From: Scatosoma sp002474405
GTDB lineage: Bacteria; Bacillota; Clostridia; Christensenellales; Borkfalkiaceae
Reading direction: 5' to 3'
Assembly (NCBI GenBank): GCA_937892545.1
Contig: CALAFO010000023.1
Span: forward strand, 1-18,102
DNA: 18,102 nt
The notes under the pieces are model-generated. The model saw only the letters and a list, made by a program, of their open reading frames with translations. It did not search any database and was not told the DNA's origin. Made by a program: the position numbers and the translations under genes. Below are positions 1 through 7,542 of this stretch, one piece after another; within the stretch, counting starts at the first letter, position 1, and every line of letters begins with the position of its first letter.

Positions 1-122
1 TTTTCGCTTTTTCTCTAAAAAGAGAAAAGCGCGAAAAATCCTACGATAGCGGGAATCCTTGCCGAATTGCCGCTCAAAGGCAATCCCGGTAAGTAAAGCG
101 GCGCGCAGCGCCGATAGAGGTC
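1..122. repeat. Composite hairpin repeat, A block (cut by window edge)
   Basis: This is the right-hand part of the A-type intergenic repeat found throughout the window. It has an inverted repeat at about 1-37, the inserted hairpin module E at about 58-93 (TTGCC near 66 pairing with GGCAA near 80), then the inner stem GGCGC-GCA-GCGCC and the terminal signature GATAGAGGTC ending at 122. The same arrangement recurs at 7381-7523. No gene is visible in 1-248. The stretch 123-160 is low complexity with a run of eight C. Confidence 0.7.
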
Positions 123-160
123 AATTTTAAATTTTAGCCCATTTTTTCCCCCCCCGAAGC

Positions 161-198
161 AAAAAAATACGACCGTTCCGGGAAAAAAGGAACGGTCG
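161..198 (-). terminator. Rho-independent terminator of the M28 peptidase gene
   Basis: A perfect 10-bp stem (CGACCGTTCC at 170-179 with GGAACGGTCG at 189-198) encloses a 9-nt loop. Read leftward it is followed by TATTTTTTT (169-161), a canonical U tract. It lies about 50 nt past the stop codon of the minus-strand peptidase gene. Confidence 0.92.
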
Positions 199-248
199 CA
201 AATGCTTTGTGTAAAAATTTCGCAACGCCGCGTCAGAAGCGGAAAAAT

Positions 249-1517
249 TTAATAATTCCAGCTCGTCTGCGTAAGCAAAGCGTTCAGCAGCGAAGAAAAC
301 TGCGTAAGGTGCGCAAGCGGGCGCCCCGGATAGTACGTTTCGATGAATTCAAGATAATCGTTCTCGGTATTCATCAGCATCCCCACAATCGAGCTTTCCC
401 CGTACCCCGTGTAATCGGGAATCTCCCAGTTCGTCGCTTCCAGATACAGATACGTTACGCCCGCTTCCGCAAACGGCGCATGGTCGCTCCAGTCTCCCGT
501 GGAAGGCGCCGCATAATCGGGGTTTTCGTCGTCGTAATTTTCAGGCGCAAGATTATCCCACGTCCAGGGGTTAGATTTGAATTCGAGCCCTAAGCTCTTC
601 GCCACCGCCGAAGCGTTGTCGTATGCTTCCGTCTGCGTAACCGTCTTGTTTGCGTTGTCCTGCACGCCGCCGTATAAATAGCAATAATCCCCGCACACAA
701 TCGAATCGATGTTAATCATATACAGCGTGTTTGCCTTTTCCGCTTCTGTCATGCTCTCCGCATACGCCGTCGAACCGTACAAACCGTATTCCTCCGCGGT
801 AAAGAATACGAATTTAATCGTAAACTGCGTTTCCACGTCGAAGAATTTTTCCGCGGTCGTCAACCCCAGCGCCACGCCCGAACCGTTGTCGCCCGTGCCC
901 GTGCCGTCGTAGTGCATCCCTACGATAATCTGCTTGTCCGTTTTGCCTTCCTTCGTTACCACGATATTCTGCGAAGTTACGTTTACTTTCGCATATTCGC
1001 CGTCCGCGTTTTCCACATATCCGTAGCCGTTCGTCTTTTTGGAATAATACTTTCCGTCGTTCAGATATTCCGCTTTGCTCGCCGCGGAATACGTCTTTTT
1101 CAGCTGATATGCGCTCATGTCTTTCGCCGCATATGTGGGAATCGCCACGTCCTGATATTCGATATTTTCGCTCGTATATCCCGCGTTTTTCAGCGTGTAA
1201 GCAATCCAGTTCTGCGTATATTTGAAATGTTTTCCGTCAAAACAGTCGCGGTCGGAAAGTCCTTTATCGATGTATTTCAGCTTTTCGTAGCTCTCCGCGC
1301 CGAAGTTCCACACCGTTTCGTCCGCCGGCTCCTCGTCCTTCTTCATGTCGTCCAGATCTTTCTGCACTTCGCTCAGTTGCTGCTGCAATTTCGTAATTTC
1401 GTCCAGAAGCGCCGCGTCGTTTCCCGAAGTCGTCTCGTCGCAGGCGGTGAATCCGAACGCGCACCCCGCGGTCAGTGCGGAAGCAAGCAATACAGTGGCA
1501 AGTTTTTTGGTTTTCAT
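249..1517 (-). CDS. M28-family zinc metallopeptidase lipoprotein
   Basis: This is a 422-aa exported zinc peptidase, probably an aminopeptidase acting on peptides outside the membrane. The N-terminus is a lipoprotein-type signal (residues 1-26) with two possible lipid-accepting cysteines, C19 (LTAGC) and C26 (FTAC). A short coiled coil follows (about 36-62). The catalytic domain shows the M28 metal and catalytic pattern: H202 and D210 in HYDGTGTGDNGSG, E242/E243 in FFTAEEYG, D271 in MINID and H346 in DWSDHAPF. All five positions are present, so it should be active. The ATG at 1517 follows an AAGGAG site by 8 nt. The gene has its own promoter and terminator, and the late virion operon ends before it, so I read it as a separate host transcription unit. 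The natural substrate is unknown. Confidence 0.93.
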   Translation of the reverse strand: MKTKKLATVLLASALTAGCAFGFTACDETTSGNDAALLDEITKLQQQLSEVQKDLDDMKKDEEPADETVWNFGAESYEKLKYIDKGLSDRDCFDGKHFKYTQNWIAYTLKNAGYTSENIEYQDVAIPTYAAKDMSAYQLKKTYSAASKAEYLNDGKYYSKKTNGYGYVENADGEYAKVNVTSQNIVVTKEGKTDKQIIVGMHYDGTGTGDNGSGVALGLTTAEKFFDVETQFTIKFVFFTAEEYGLYGSTAYAESMTEAEKANTLYMINIDSIVCGDYCYLYGGVQDNANKTVTQTEAYDNASAVAKSLGLEFKSNPWTWDNLAPENYDDENPDYAAPSTGDWSDHAPFAEAGVTYLYLEATNWEIPDYTGYGESSIVGMLMNTENDYLEFIETYYPGRPLAHLTQFSSLLNALLTQTSWNY

Positions 1518-1582
1518 ATTTTTTTCTCCTTTGAATCTCCCGCGCCGATTCCGCCGCGGCTTTGTTTTGGTTTATGTGCATA

Positions 1583-1610
1583 ATTATACACGGTTTTCCG
1601 CATAAGTCAA
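1583..1610 (-). promoter_or_regulatory. SigA-type promoter for the M28 peptidase gene
   Basis: On the minus strand TTGACT (1610-1605) is separated by 16 nt from TATAAT (1588-1583). The start codon is about 65 nt downstream of the -10, leaving a normal leader with a Shine-Dalgarno site. Nothing else gene-like is visible in 1518-1848; 1611-1700 is AT-rich. Confidence 0.8.
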
Positions 1611-1784
1611 GCGTTTTTATGTATATTTATAAGTTTTTTTGCAAATTTTTGCAATTTTTTCGTATATTTATGCAATAAATTCAAAAATTCACGCATAATT
1701 GTATACTATGCGAAGTGTTCCCTTTCTTTTCGCCCTTTTATTTCGCTTTCGCGCAATCCATCGCGGCATAAAACAATACAACTC

Positions 1785-1823
1785 AAAAGAAAAGAGAGAG
1801 AAACATCATCCGTTTTCTCTCTC
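1785..1823 (-). terminator. Terminator closing the virion gene run
   Basis: A perfect 10-bp inverted repeat, GAGAGAGAAA (1794-1803) with TTTCTCTCTC (1814-1823), has a 10-nt loop. On the minus strand it is followed by TTTTCTTTT (1793-1785). It starts about 25 nt after the stop of the 159-aa gene, so it is the natural 3' end of the leftward capsid transcript. Confidence 0.85.
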
Positions 1824-1848
1824 CTTTATCCGCGATTTTCAAAAAATC

Positions 1849-2328
1849 TCAATTCCCCTGCGCAAAATAATCGTACGTCGCCGAATAATACTCGCCGAGA
1901 TACGTCGGCGCCGTCGTATCGTTTTTAAACGCCTCGAACCTTTCCGAAGCGTTCGTATATTTTGCATGGTAATAATTTTTCACCGCCTGTACGCGTTCCG
2001 TCGCCGAAAGCGAATAATCCGCATATTCCGCGCTCGTTCCGCCGCTCGTTTCGGGCTTTGCCGCGTATTGCAGGTAAAACAACAGCCCCTGCCGCACCGC
2101 CGCCGTTTTTTCTTCGTATTCCGCCGTAAGCGCCGCGCAAAGTTTTTCGTACACGCACGAACGAAAGATTCCCGCCCGCACAAGCGCGTACTTCTTTTTC
2201 CGCTTTTCCTCTTCCAAAGCCGCCTTATATCCGTCTTTTTTCAGCTGCGCGGCGCGGACTTTGTCCAGTTGCTCCGCGCTCAGCGCCGCATACTGCTTCG
2301 CCGTCAGCGTAATAATGTCTATCGTCAA
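1849..2328 (-). CDS. Unknown helical protein, last gene of the head operon
   Basis: This 159-aa protein was not recognised. It is rich in Ala, Lys, Glu and Tyr and looks largely alpha-helical: residues about 8-50 form a charged helix (AALSAEQLDKVRAAQLKK and onward), and the C-terminal third is Tyr-rich (EYYSATYDYFAQGN). It starts with TTG at 2328, chosen because a strong AGGAGG (2342-2337) sits 8 nt upstream and no ATG is suitably placed. It begins 33 nt after the nozzle-like gene and is followed by a terminator. In P22 the next gene after the gp10 nozzle encodes the tail needle gp26. Position suggests a virion or assembly protein here, but no needle-like heptad trimer pattern is evident, so no function is assigned. 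Confidence 0.8.
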   Translation of the reverse strand: MTIDIITLTAKQYAALSAEQLDKVRAAQLKKDGYKAALEEEKRKKKYALVRAGIFRSCVYEKLCAALTAEYEEKTAAVRQGLLFYLQYAAKPETSGGTSAEYADYSLSATERVQAVKNYYHAKYTNASERFEAFKNDTTAPTYLGEYYSATYDYFAQGN

Positions 2329-2361
2329 TTTTTCCGCCTCCTTTTTCGTCGTTCCGATCTC

Positions 2362-3723
2362 TCATTCCCGCCCGAACGCGTACACCTCTGCTTCCGCGCC
2401 CGTCAGAGTCGTACCGCCGCTTAAAAACGCCGTAAACGAAAAACTTTCCGCACTCTCGTTCACTTCGATGCTTTTCCCCGTTTCCGAAAGCGCCGTTACA
2501 TACGTTTTCGGAGTCGTTTGCTTTCCGCAATATACGTTCACTTCCGCCGTCCCCGTTCCGTACAACGTCAGCCGCTTCAGCGTTTTCACGCCCTTTTCCG
2601 AAAAGTCCTCGTTCAGCCGCTGCACCGTATACGAAATATCGTCCGAAGCCCGCTTGCCGAACAGAAACTCCTTCTCTTCCCCGCCGCGGTTCACAAACAG
2701 CCTCTCTCCGTACGCGCACGCCGTTTTCAGCGCGCACTGTATCTCCGATACCGCTCCCGTCTCCGTATTGTATAACACGCTTTTCGTCAGCAACGCCGAC
2801 TTCCCGAACTGACACAGAAATTTCCCCGCCGCGCCCGCGCAGTACAGCGTTTTCAGGTCGGAAAACGAAAATTCCGTCCGCTTTTTCGTAACGTTGGTAA
2901 ACGTCGTTCCGTCAAAGAAATAAATTCCCTCGTCCGTTACGAAGCAAATCCCGTTCCCGCACGCAAAAACCGAATTTTCATAAATCCGCCCGCCGCCGTA
3001 ACTCAGCTTTTCCGCCGAAAAATCTCTCGCCGCGCCCCGTCCGTCCAGCCGGTACGCCTCTTTTTCGAAAAACACGTAAACGTACTTTCCCAGCGCGCAC
3101 ATGCCGCGCATGTCCGAATCAGCGGGCAGTACGATATACCCGCCCTCGTCCGCGCTGTCCGTCGTGTTTCCGGGGCTCAGCACGCCCGAATATTTCACCG
3201 TCTTTCCGTCCGCCGCAAAAAACAGCCTTTCCGCCGCCGCGCAGCCGTAATTTTTATAACAGCTTTCCGCAAACGTTTTCACCGTACCGCCCGCGCGCAC
3301 CGCCGCCACCGTCCCGCCGAACAGCACCGCATATTCGTCCTTTTCCGCCGAAAGATACGGCACTATCGTCGGCAGACAGCTAAGCGCAATCCCCGTCAGC
3401 TCCGTATATTCCCCCGTATTCGGCTCGTAACGGTATACGCTTAAATCGGAAGTTACGATAATCGCGTCCTCGTATTTCACCCCGTCCGTAACCTCCGCGG
3501 GAGTCGCCGCCCGCACAATCGTCCCTTCCTCCGCGGGAAAGACAACGTTTTCGCCCTTTAAAACAATGTTTTCCAGCGCATACGCAGGGTACGCCCCGCC
3601 ACCGGACAGCTCCGTGTTGCGCGTCTGCACCTGCAGTTTTCCCGCCTCGCCCGTCCGCGTAAACCCGTCGAAACGGAAGGTATGCAGCTTGCGCGAAATT
3701 TTATTTCCGCTTCCCGTCGCCAT
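2362..3723 (-). CDS. Candidate phage nozzle/stabilisation protein (beta-propeller-like)
   Basis: This 453-aa protein has repeated short beta-strand segments with hydrophobic-aromatic and Gly turns (for example AIIVTSDLSVYRYEP, AVLFGGTVAAVRAGG, KYVYVFFEKEAYRLDG, GICFVTDEGIYFFDG). These are typical of a beta-propeller with blades over about residues 75-330, followed by a beta-rich C-terminal part. P22 gp10 (472 aa) and T7 gp12 are propeller nozzle proteins that close the head-tail channel in podoviruses, and the length and gene order (coat, adaptor, this gene) match P22. The start is the ATG at 3723: GGAGGT lies 7 nt upstream, and the codon overlaps the upstream stop as TGATG, implying coupled translation. 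A longer reading from 3777 has no ribosome site. The nozzle role is inferred from fold and synteny, not from a recognised motif. Confidence 0.72.
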   Translation of the reverse strand: MATGSGNKISRKLHTFRFDGFTRTGEAGKLQVQTRNTELSGGGAYPAYALENIVLKGENVVFPAEEGTIVRAATPAEVTDGVKYEDAIIVTSDLSVYRYEPNTGEYTELTGIALSCLPTIVPYLSAEKDEYAVLFGGTVAAVRAGGTVKTFAESCYKNYGCAAAERLFFAADGKTVKYSGVLSPGNTTDSADEGGYIVLPADSDMRGMCALGKYVYVFFEKEAYRLDGRGAARDFSAEKLSYGGGRIYENSVFACGNGICFVTDEGIYFFDGTTFTNVTKKRTEFSFSDLKTLYCAGAAGKFLCQFGKSALLTKSVLYNTETGAVSEIQCALKTACAYGERLFVNRGGEEKEFLFGKRASDDISYTVQRLNEDFSEKGVKTLKRLTLYGTGTAEVNVYCGKQTTPKTYVTALSETGKSIEVNESAESFSFTAFLSGGTTLTGAEAEVYAFGRE

Positions 3724-4292
3724 CACCGCCACCTCCGCGCGCGGCATTTTCCCCCGCCCGCCAGCCTGCGCACGCACAGCGCCGCCGCTTCGTACTCTTT
3801 CTTGTATACCGCGGCTTCTTCGAACAACTGCCTATCGAAATAATATCTCGAAAGGACGCCGTTTACAAACAATTTCTCCGGCACGCCGCAACGAAAATCG
3901 CTTTCTCCGTCCAGCGTTTTTTTCGCGGGCAGATACGCATACCGCAAAATGCCTTCGTCCGCGTCCGTTTTCAATGTTCCCGCGCCCGCCGCAAACGCCG
4001 CGCGCCTCCCGTTTTTGTCCGTCAGCCGCAACGCCCGCACGAAATTTTCCGACAGCGCCGAAAGAACGATTTCCCCGTTTACCGCCGTTACTTTTTCGTC
4101 TTTTATCAGCGGCACCGCCAGAACCGCCAGCTCCGTTTCCGTATCGTTGAAAAACTCCAGAAGTTTTTTCGCTTCCGCTTCTCCCGCAGCCGCTTTCTCC
4201 GCGTCCGATTCGTTCTTCCCGTCGCAAAAATTCACCGCGTCCGTCAGCCGCAGCGCCTCCGCCGCCGCCCGCACAACGTCTTTCACTTTCAT
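3723..4292 (-). CDS. Candidate head-tail adaptor protein
   Basis: This 189-aa protein has N-terminal helices (KVKDVVRAAAEALRLTDAVN; AEAKKLLEFFNDTETELAVL), a short central beta segment (residues about 68-100) and a helical C-terminal region (SRYYFDRQLFEEAAVYKKEY). Phage head-tail connectors of the T7 gp11 / P22 gp4 kind are small mixed helical proteins of this size, encoded between coat and nozzle, as here. They dock under the portal ring after DNA packaging. The start is the ATG at 4292 because AGGAGG lies 8 nt upstream; the in-frame ATG at 4313 has no ribosome site. Its stop overlaps the next start (TGATG). The Arg-rich C-terminus (KCRARRWR) partly reflects the ribosome-site sequence of the next gene. 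Function is inferred from synteny and size. Confidence 0.7.
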   Translation of the reverse strand: MKVKDVVRAAAEALRLTDAVNFCDGKNESDAEKAAAGEAEAKKLLEFFNDTETELAVLAVPLIKDEKVTAVNGEIVLSALSENFVRALRLTDKNGRRAAFAAGAGTLKTDADEGILRYAYLPAKKTLDGESDFRCGVPEKLFVNGVLSRYYFDRQLFEEAAVYKKEYEAAALCVRRLAGGGKCRARRWR

Positions 4293-4387
4293 TTTTTCCG
4301 CCTCCTGTTTCATTTTTTCCGCCGCCCGCCTCCGCGGTTTTCCCCGCGGCGCCCCGCTTTTTATTCTTCAAACACCCGTAAATTTTC

Positions 4388-4411
4388 GCCGCGCACTTTT
4401 CCGCGCGCGGC
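4388..4411 (-). promoter_or_regulatory. GC-rich hairpin between capsid and adaptor genes
   Basis: GCCGCGC (4388-4394) pairs with GCGCGGC (4405-4411) around a 10-nt loop, about 30 nt after the capsid stop. On the minus strand there is no real U tract after it. It could protect the 3' end of the capsid message or partly attenuate the downstream genes. A second small inverted repeat (CCGCGG at 4332-4337 and 4344-4349) lies nearer the adaptor gene. Confidence 0.35.
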
Positions 4412-4442
4412 TTTCCTTCGTTTCTCCCCTTCCGAAATCCGT

Positions 4443-5627
4443 TTACGCCTCGGTGATGCCGAACAGCGCGCCCTGACCGTTCGGGCGGGCGCAAAGCAGC
4501 TCCGCATATTTCACCAGCGTGGCGCTGTATGCCGCCTTGCCGGCAATCTGCTTCAGAATGCTGCCGTTCTCGTTTTCCAGCCACTGCCAGTCGCACAGCT
4601 GATGCAGGCAGAAATCGTCTGTATTCAAAAGATACATCGTCCCCGCCGGACAGAATCTGTCGGCAACCACGGGCACGCCGTCAAGCATAATCGCCTTGAA
4701 GCCGCCGTCGATTTCTCTGATTTCGGGCGTTACGCCTTTCCCTACAAGGTAATTGTACACCGCGCGCTTCACGCCGAACGAGCACACCGCAAAGTTTATC
4801 TTGCTGCCCGACTGCTGTTCGATGGTATCCACTGCCTTCTGAAATTTGGTAATATCGAAGGCGCCCGCCGAAGTCAGCGAATACGGCTTCATCCACGAAT
4901 AATTCGCCCTCGTTACGCCGTATAAAGTGGCGGAAGAACCGAACAACGCGCCGAGCCCCGTGATTTCCTTTTTCTGCGAACTCTGCAGCGTCATATAGCA
5001 GCCGCTCGTCAGCGTATCGCTGTCAATCGCCGTACCGGAAACCTGAATCTTCTTGTTCGCTCTGTCCACGTTCGTAATCTGTCTGCCGGAAATCCCCGCC
5101 AGTCTGGAACCGCCCGACGTGCAGAAATCCACAATCATGCCTTCGAAAACGTTCGTCGCGTCGTCCACGCTGATCACGCCCGCGGTCTCGTCCGCGGAAG
5201 AAACGCTCGCCCCGGTAATCTTGCCGGAACCGTCGCCGTAAAGCATGCGCCCGAAGTTGAATTCCGAACTCTTGATCAGCGCCTGCATTTCGTCGTTCAG
5301 GATATTCACAAACGCGCCCTCGTTGCCCGCGGAAGCGCGAATCGCCTTGTCGGAAATCTCAATCGTGCCGTACAGATTTTTCAAAGTGGAAACCAGCTGC
5401 ACGCAGTTGTTTCCGCCGGTTGCGGGCAAAGCGCCCGTTTCGTCGCCCGCGGCAACGCCGCCCGCAACGCCGTATCGCACCAGCTTGCGCACGTCTTTGC
5501 CCCATACGTCCGCCGTCGTCTTTTTAATTCTGGCAAGCAGCGGATTCACCTTCGTGTTCAGCGCGTCGCTCACCGCGTCAAGATAGTAGTTTTTCAAAGC
5601 GTCGTTTGCAGTAGTAATCGTAACCAT
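4443..5627 (-). CDS. Phage major capsid protein, HK97 fold
   Basis: This 394-aa coat protein has the expected layout. The N-terminal arm (1-45) is followed by a Gly-rich E-loop-like stretch with a beta segment (about 50-92), a long spine helix (about 103-130, ending in FGRMLYGDGSG), a beta-rich inserted region (about 139-215, with SRLAGISGRQITNVD), and an A-domain containing FDITKFQKAVDTIEQQSG and FAVCSFGVKRAVYNYLV. The C-terminal part (GVPVVADRFCPAGTMYLLN) is typical of HK97-fold capsids that bind surface strands in the A/P domains. AAGGAG lies 11 nt before the ATG at 5627. No maturation protease is encoded next to it, which fits P22-type assembly on a separate scaffold. The 690-nt gap upstream is filled with repeats. 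Confidence 0.92.
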   Translation of the reverse strand: MVTITTANDALKNYYLDAVSDALNTKVNPLLARIKKTTADVWGKDVRKLVRYGVAGGVAAGDETGALPATGGNNCVQLVSTLKNLYGTIEISDKAIRASAGNEGAFVNILNDEMQALIKSSEFNFGRMLYGDGSGKITGASVSSADETAGVISVDDATNVFEGMIVDFCTSGGSRLAGISGRQITNVDRANKKIQVSGTAIDSDTLTSGCYMTLQSSQKKEITGLGALFGSSATLYGVTRANYSWMKPYSLTSAGAFDITKFQKAVDTIEQQSGSKINFAVCSFGVKRAVYNYLVGKGVTPEIREIDGGFKAIMLDGVPVVADRFCPAGTMYLLNTDDFCLHQLCDWQWLENENGSILKQIAGKAAYSATLVKYAELLCARPNGQGALFGITEA

Positions 5628-5692
5628 AATTTTAAATTCTCCTTAATTTTAATTTTTGTTGTTTGCATGCAGCTTCATATTCGCAGCTGCTT

Positions 5693-6247
5693 GTTTTCCC
5701 TTTTCGGGCAGGCTTCGCCTGTAGAGCGGTTAATTTAAATTCCGCCTTTTTTTCAAGCCTTCCCCTTGGGGGGGCTTTTCTTGCCGAACTGCCGTTCTAA
5801 GGCAGCTTCGGCAGCCTAGTGTCGCCGTACGGCGACAGATGAGGGGCAGTCGAACAACCGATAAGAAACTTTTCGCTCAAAATTCAGCTTCATATTCGCA
5901 GCCCCTTGCTTTCCCCTTCGGGGAGAGTGGCGGCGAAGCCGCCGAGAGAGGTCTGTTTAAATTCTTTCCTTACGCCAAGGCTTCCCCTTGCCTGAAAAAA
6001 ATTCAGTGAACTTCATTTTTTCGGCAAAAATGGTCAGTCGCTACGCGGCTTCCCCTTGGGGGGAAGCTCTGCCGCAAAGCGGCGGTGATGAGGGGCAGTT
6101 CCATCTTCGAAAAGCCATTTGGTCAACGTTTCCCTTGCTTTCCTCTTGTTGCGTTGCCGTCAGGCAAGCTCGGCAAGTAGAGTGGCGCAAAGCCCCTTGC
6201 TTTCCCCTTCGGGGAAAGTGGTGAGCGCATGCGAACCGATAGAGGTC
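5693..6247. repeat. Repeat cluster between scaffold and capsid genes
   Basis: This gap holds no gene. In order: a degenerate A block (5693-5740); B block 5757-5849 with hairpin module E at 5780-5815 and inner stem GTCGCC-GTAC-GGCGAC; A block 5904-5953 with inner stem GGCGGC-GAA-GCCGCC; C block 5986-6036 (GCC...GGC enclosing an AT-rich arm); B block 6047-6098 with inner stem CCGC-AAA-GCGG; then two A blocks (6132-6193 with module E, and 6194-6247). The 20-nt flank CAGCTTCATATTCGCAGC occurs at both about 5670 and 5885. The region about 5953-6145 is a near-identical direct repeat of 7202-7394. Confidence 0.85.
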
Positions 6248-6316
6248 TATTCCCTTTTTCCCTCTTTCCTGCCCCGCCGCCCCGCAGCGCACCCCGCAAG
6301 CCGTTTAGCCCGACTT

Positions 6317-7054
6317 TCATCCCCGCCTGAACGCCCTGAGCGCCATTGCCCCGGCTTCCTCCAGCGAGGTCGCCTTCACAGGCGGCGTACCGAACGTTCC
6401 AGCTCCACCCCTTGCAAGCGGCGCGGCGTTTTTCCGCAGCGAGTCAAGATATTCGCCGATAATTTTCAGGCGCGTTTCCTCGTCAATCCCCTCGTCAGAG
6501 CCTTTCTTTTCACGATGTTCCGCGGGCACAGCCGCACCGGCAGATTTCCGCGCGGACACGGCTAACTTCGCTTCACTCTCTCCGTTCCCCGCATCATCGC
6601 TCGCCGCGGCGCTTCCCGCCTTTTCCATTTCGGAAACGTCGGATTTTTCCGTTCCTGGATCCGCCGTTCCAGCCGATGCGTCGGCTGCTGCTTTCCCATG
6701 TTCCGTAAATGCTTCTTCGCCCGATCCAATCCCGTTTTCCGTCTGTTTTACCGACGAATCTTTGCCGTCCGCAGCGTGCACGCCGCCGACGTCATCGGAA
6801 AACGATTTGTTGTCCGATTGTTCCGAAGCTTTAGCGGAATATTCTTCCGCACGCATTTCCAACTCCTTCAGGCGCTGACAGCGACGGGTAAATTCCGCCT
6901 GAAGAGCGTTGTAAGCCTCCGCGAGGGCGCTCACGTCTTTAAACTTCGGGGGCAAAGCGGACCTGATTGCCTTTGCGGCAACTGCGTCTGCGCCGTCCGT
7001 TCCCCCGTATGTCTTATTCGCGTGTGCGTTCTCCTCATTACATGTTTTTTGCAT
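6317..7054 (-). CDS. Candidate capsid scaffolding protein
   Basis: This 245-aa acidic, low-complexity protein lies between portal and coat genes, the usual scaffold position in P22-like phages. Residues about 38-75 form an amphipathic, probably coiled-coil helix (VSALAEAYNALQAEFTRR and onward). Residues about 76-185 are a disordered Ala/Gly/Ser/Glu/Asp-rich stretch. A C-terminal helical segment follows (EETRLKIIGEYLDSLRKN, about 192-209), ending in a basic tail (AMALRAFRRG). Scaffolds typically have such a helical, disordered centre and a basic coat-binding C-terminus. AAGGAGG lies 8 nt before the ATG at 7054. No protease motif is seen. The gene is bracketed by long direct repeats (offset 1,249 bp). 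The role is inferred from position and composition; a minor structural protein is the alternative. Confidence 0.7.
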   Translation of the reverse strand: MQKTCNEENAHANKTYGGTDGADAVAAKAIRSALPPKFKDVSALAEAYNALQAEFTRRCQRLKELEMRAEEYSAKASEQSDNKSFSDDVGGVHAADGKDSSVKQTENGIGSGEEAFTEHGKAAADASAGTADPGTEKSDVSEMEKAGSAAASDDAGNGESEAKLAVSARKSAGAAVPAEHREKKGSDEGIDEETRLKIIGEYLDSLRKNAAPLARGGAGTFGTPPVKATSLEEAGAMALRAFRRG

Positions 7055-7092
7055 ATAAAATACCTCCTTTTTCTTTATAAATATTTGTTTTT

Positions 7093-7523
7093 TACCCCTT
7101 GCTTTTCTCTTTCGGGCAGGCTTAGCCTGTTCCGTTATGCCAACATTATCCTTGCTTTCCCCTTCGGGGAGAGTGGTGAGCGCATGCGAGCCGATAGAGG
7201 TCTATTAAAATTTTTGCCTTATCCCAAGCCTTCCCCTTGCCTGAAAAAAATTCAGTAAACTTCATTTTTTCGGCAAAAATTGTCAGCCGCTACGCGGCTT
7301 CCCCTTGGGGGGAAGCTCTGCCGCAAAGCGGCGGTGATGAGGGGCAGTTCCATCTCCGAAAAGTCATTTGTCAACACTCCCCTTGCTTTCCCCTTTTTCT
7401 CTTTTTCTCCCTCAGGAGAAAAAGAGAAAAAACCTACGGTAGCGGGGAATCCTTGTTGCGTTGCCGTCAGGCAAGCGCAGCAAGTAGAGTGTCGCGGGCG
7501 GTACGCCGGCGACGAGAGAGGGC
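7093..7523. repeat. Repeat cluster between portal and scaffold genes
   Basis: No gene is seen here. In order: a degenerate A block (7098-7131); A block 7151-7202 with inner arm GGTGAGCGCATGCGAGCC; C block 7229-7286; B block 7296-7347 (CCGC-AAA-GCGG inner stem); and a composite A block 7381-7523. That last block carries a CTTTTTCTC/GAGAAAAAG inverted repeat, module E (7451-7484) and inner stem GTCGC...GCGAC. The order A-C-B-A and the linker sequence match 5904-6193 on the other side of the scaffold gene. Confidence 0.85.
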
Positions 7524-7542
7524 TACTTAAATTCTCTTTTTA

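Noticed and set aside
249..1517. M28 peptidase as part of the virion operon
   Set aside because: A strong terminator precedes it and it has its own consensus promoter and terminator, so it is a separate unit.
3724..3777. Longer start for the nozzle-like gene
   Set aside because: It would overlap the adaptor gene by 55 bp with no ribosome site; the ATG at 3723 has GGAGGT and a TGATG coupling with the adaptor stop.
4332..4349. CCGCGG inverted repeat as a terminator after the capsid gene
   Set aside because: No U tract follows on the minus strand and downstream genes need the transcript.
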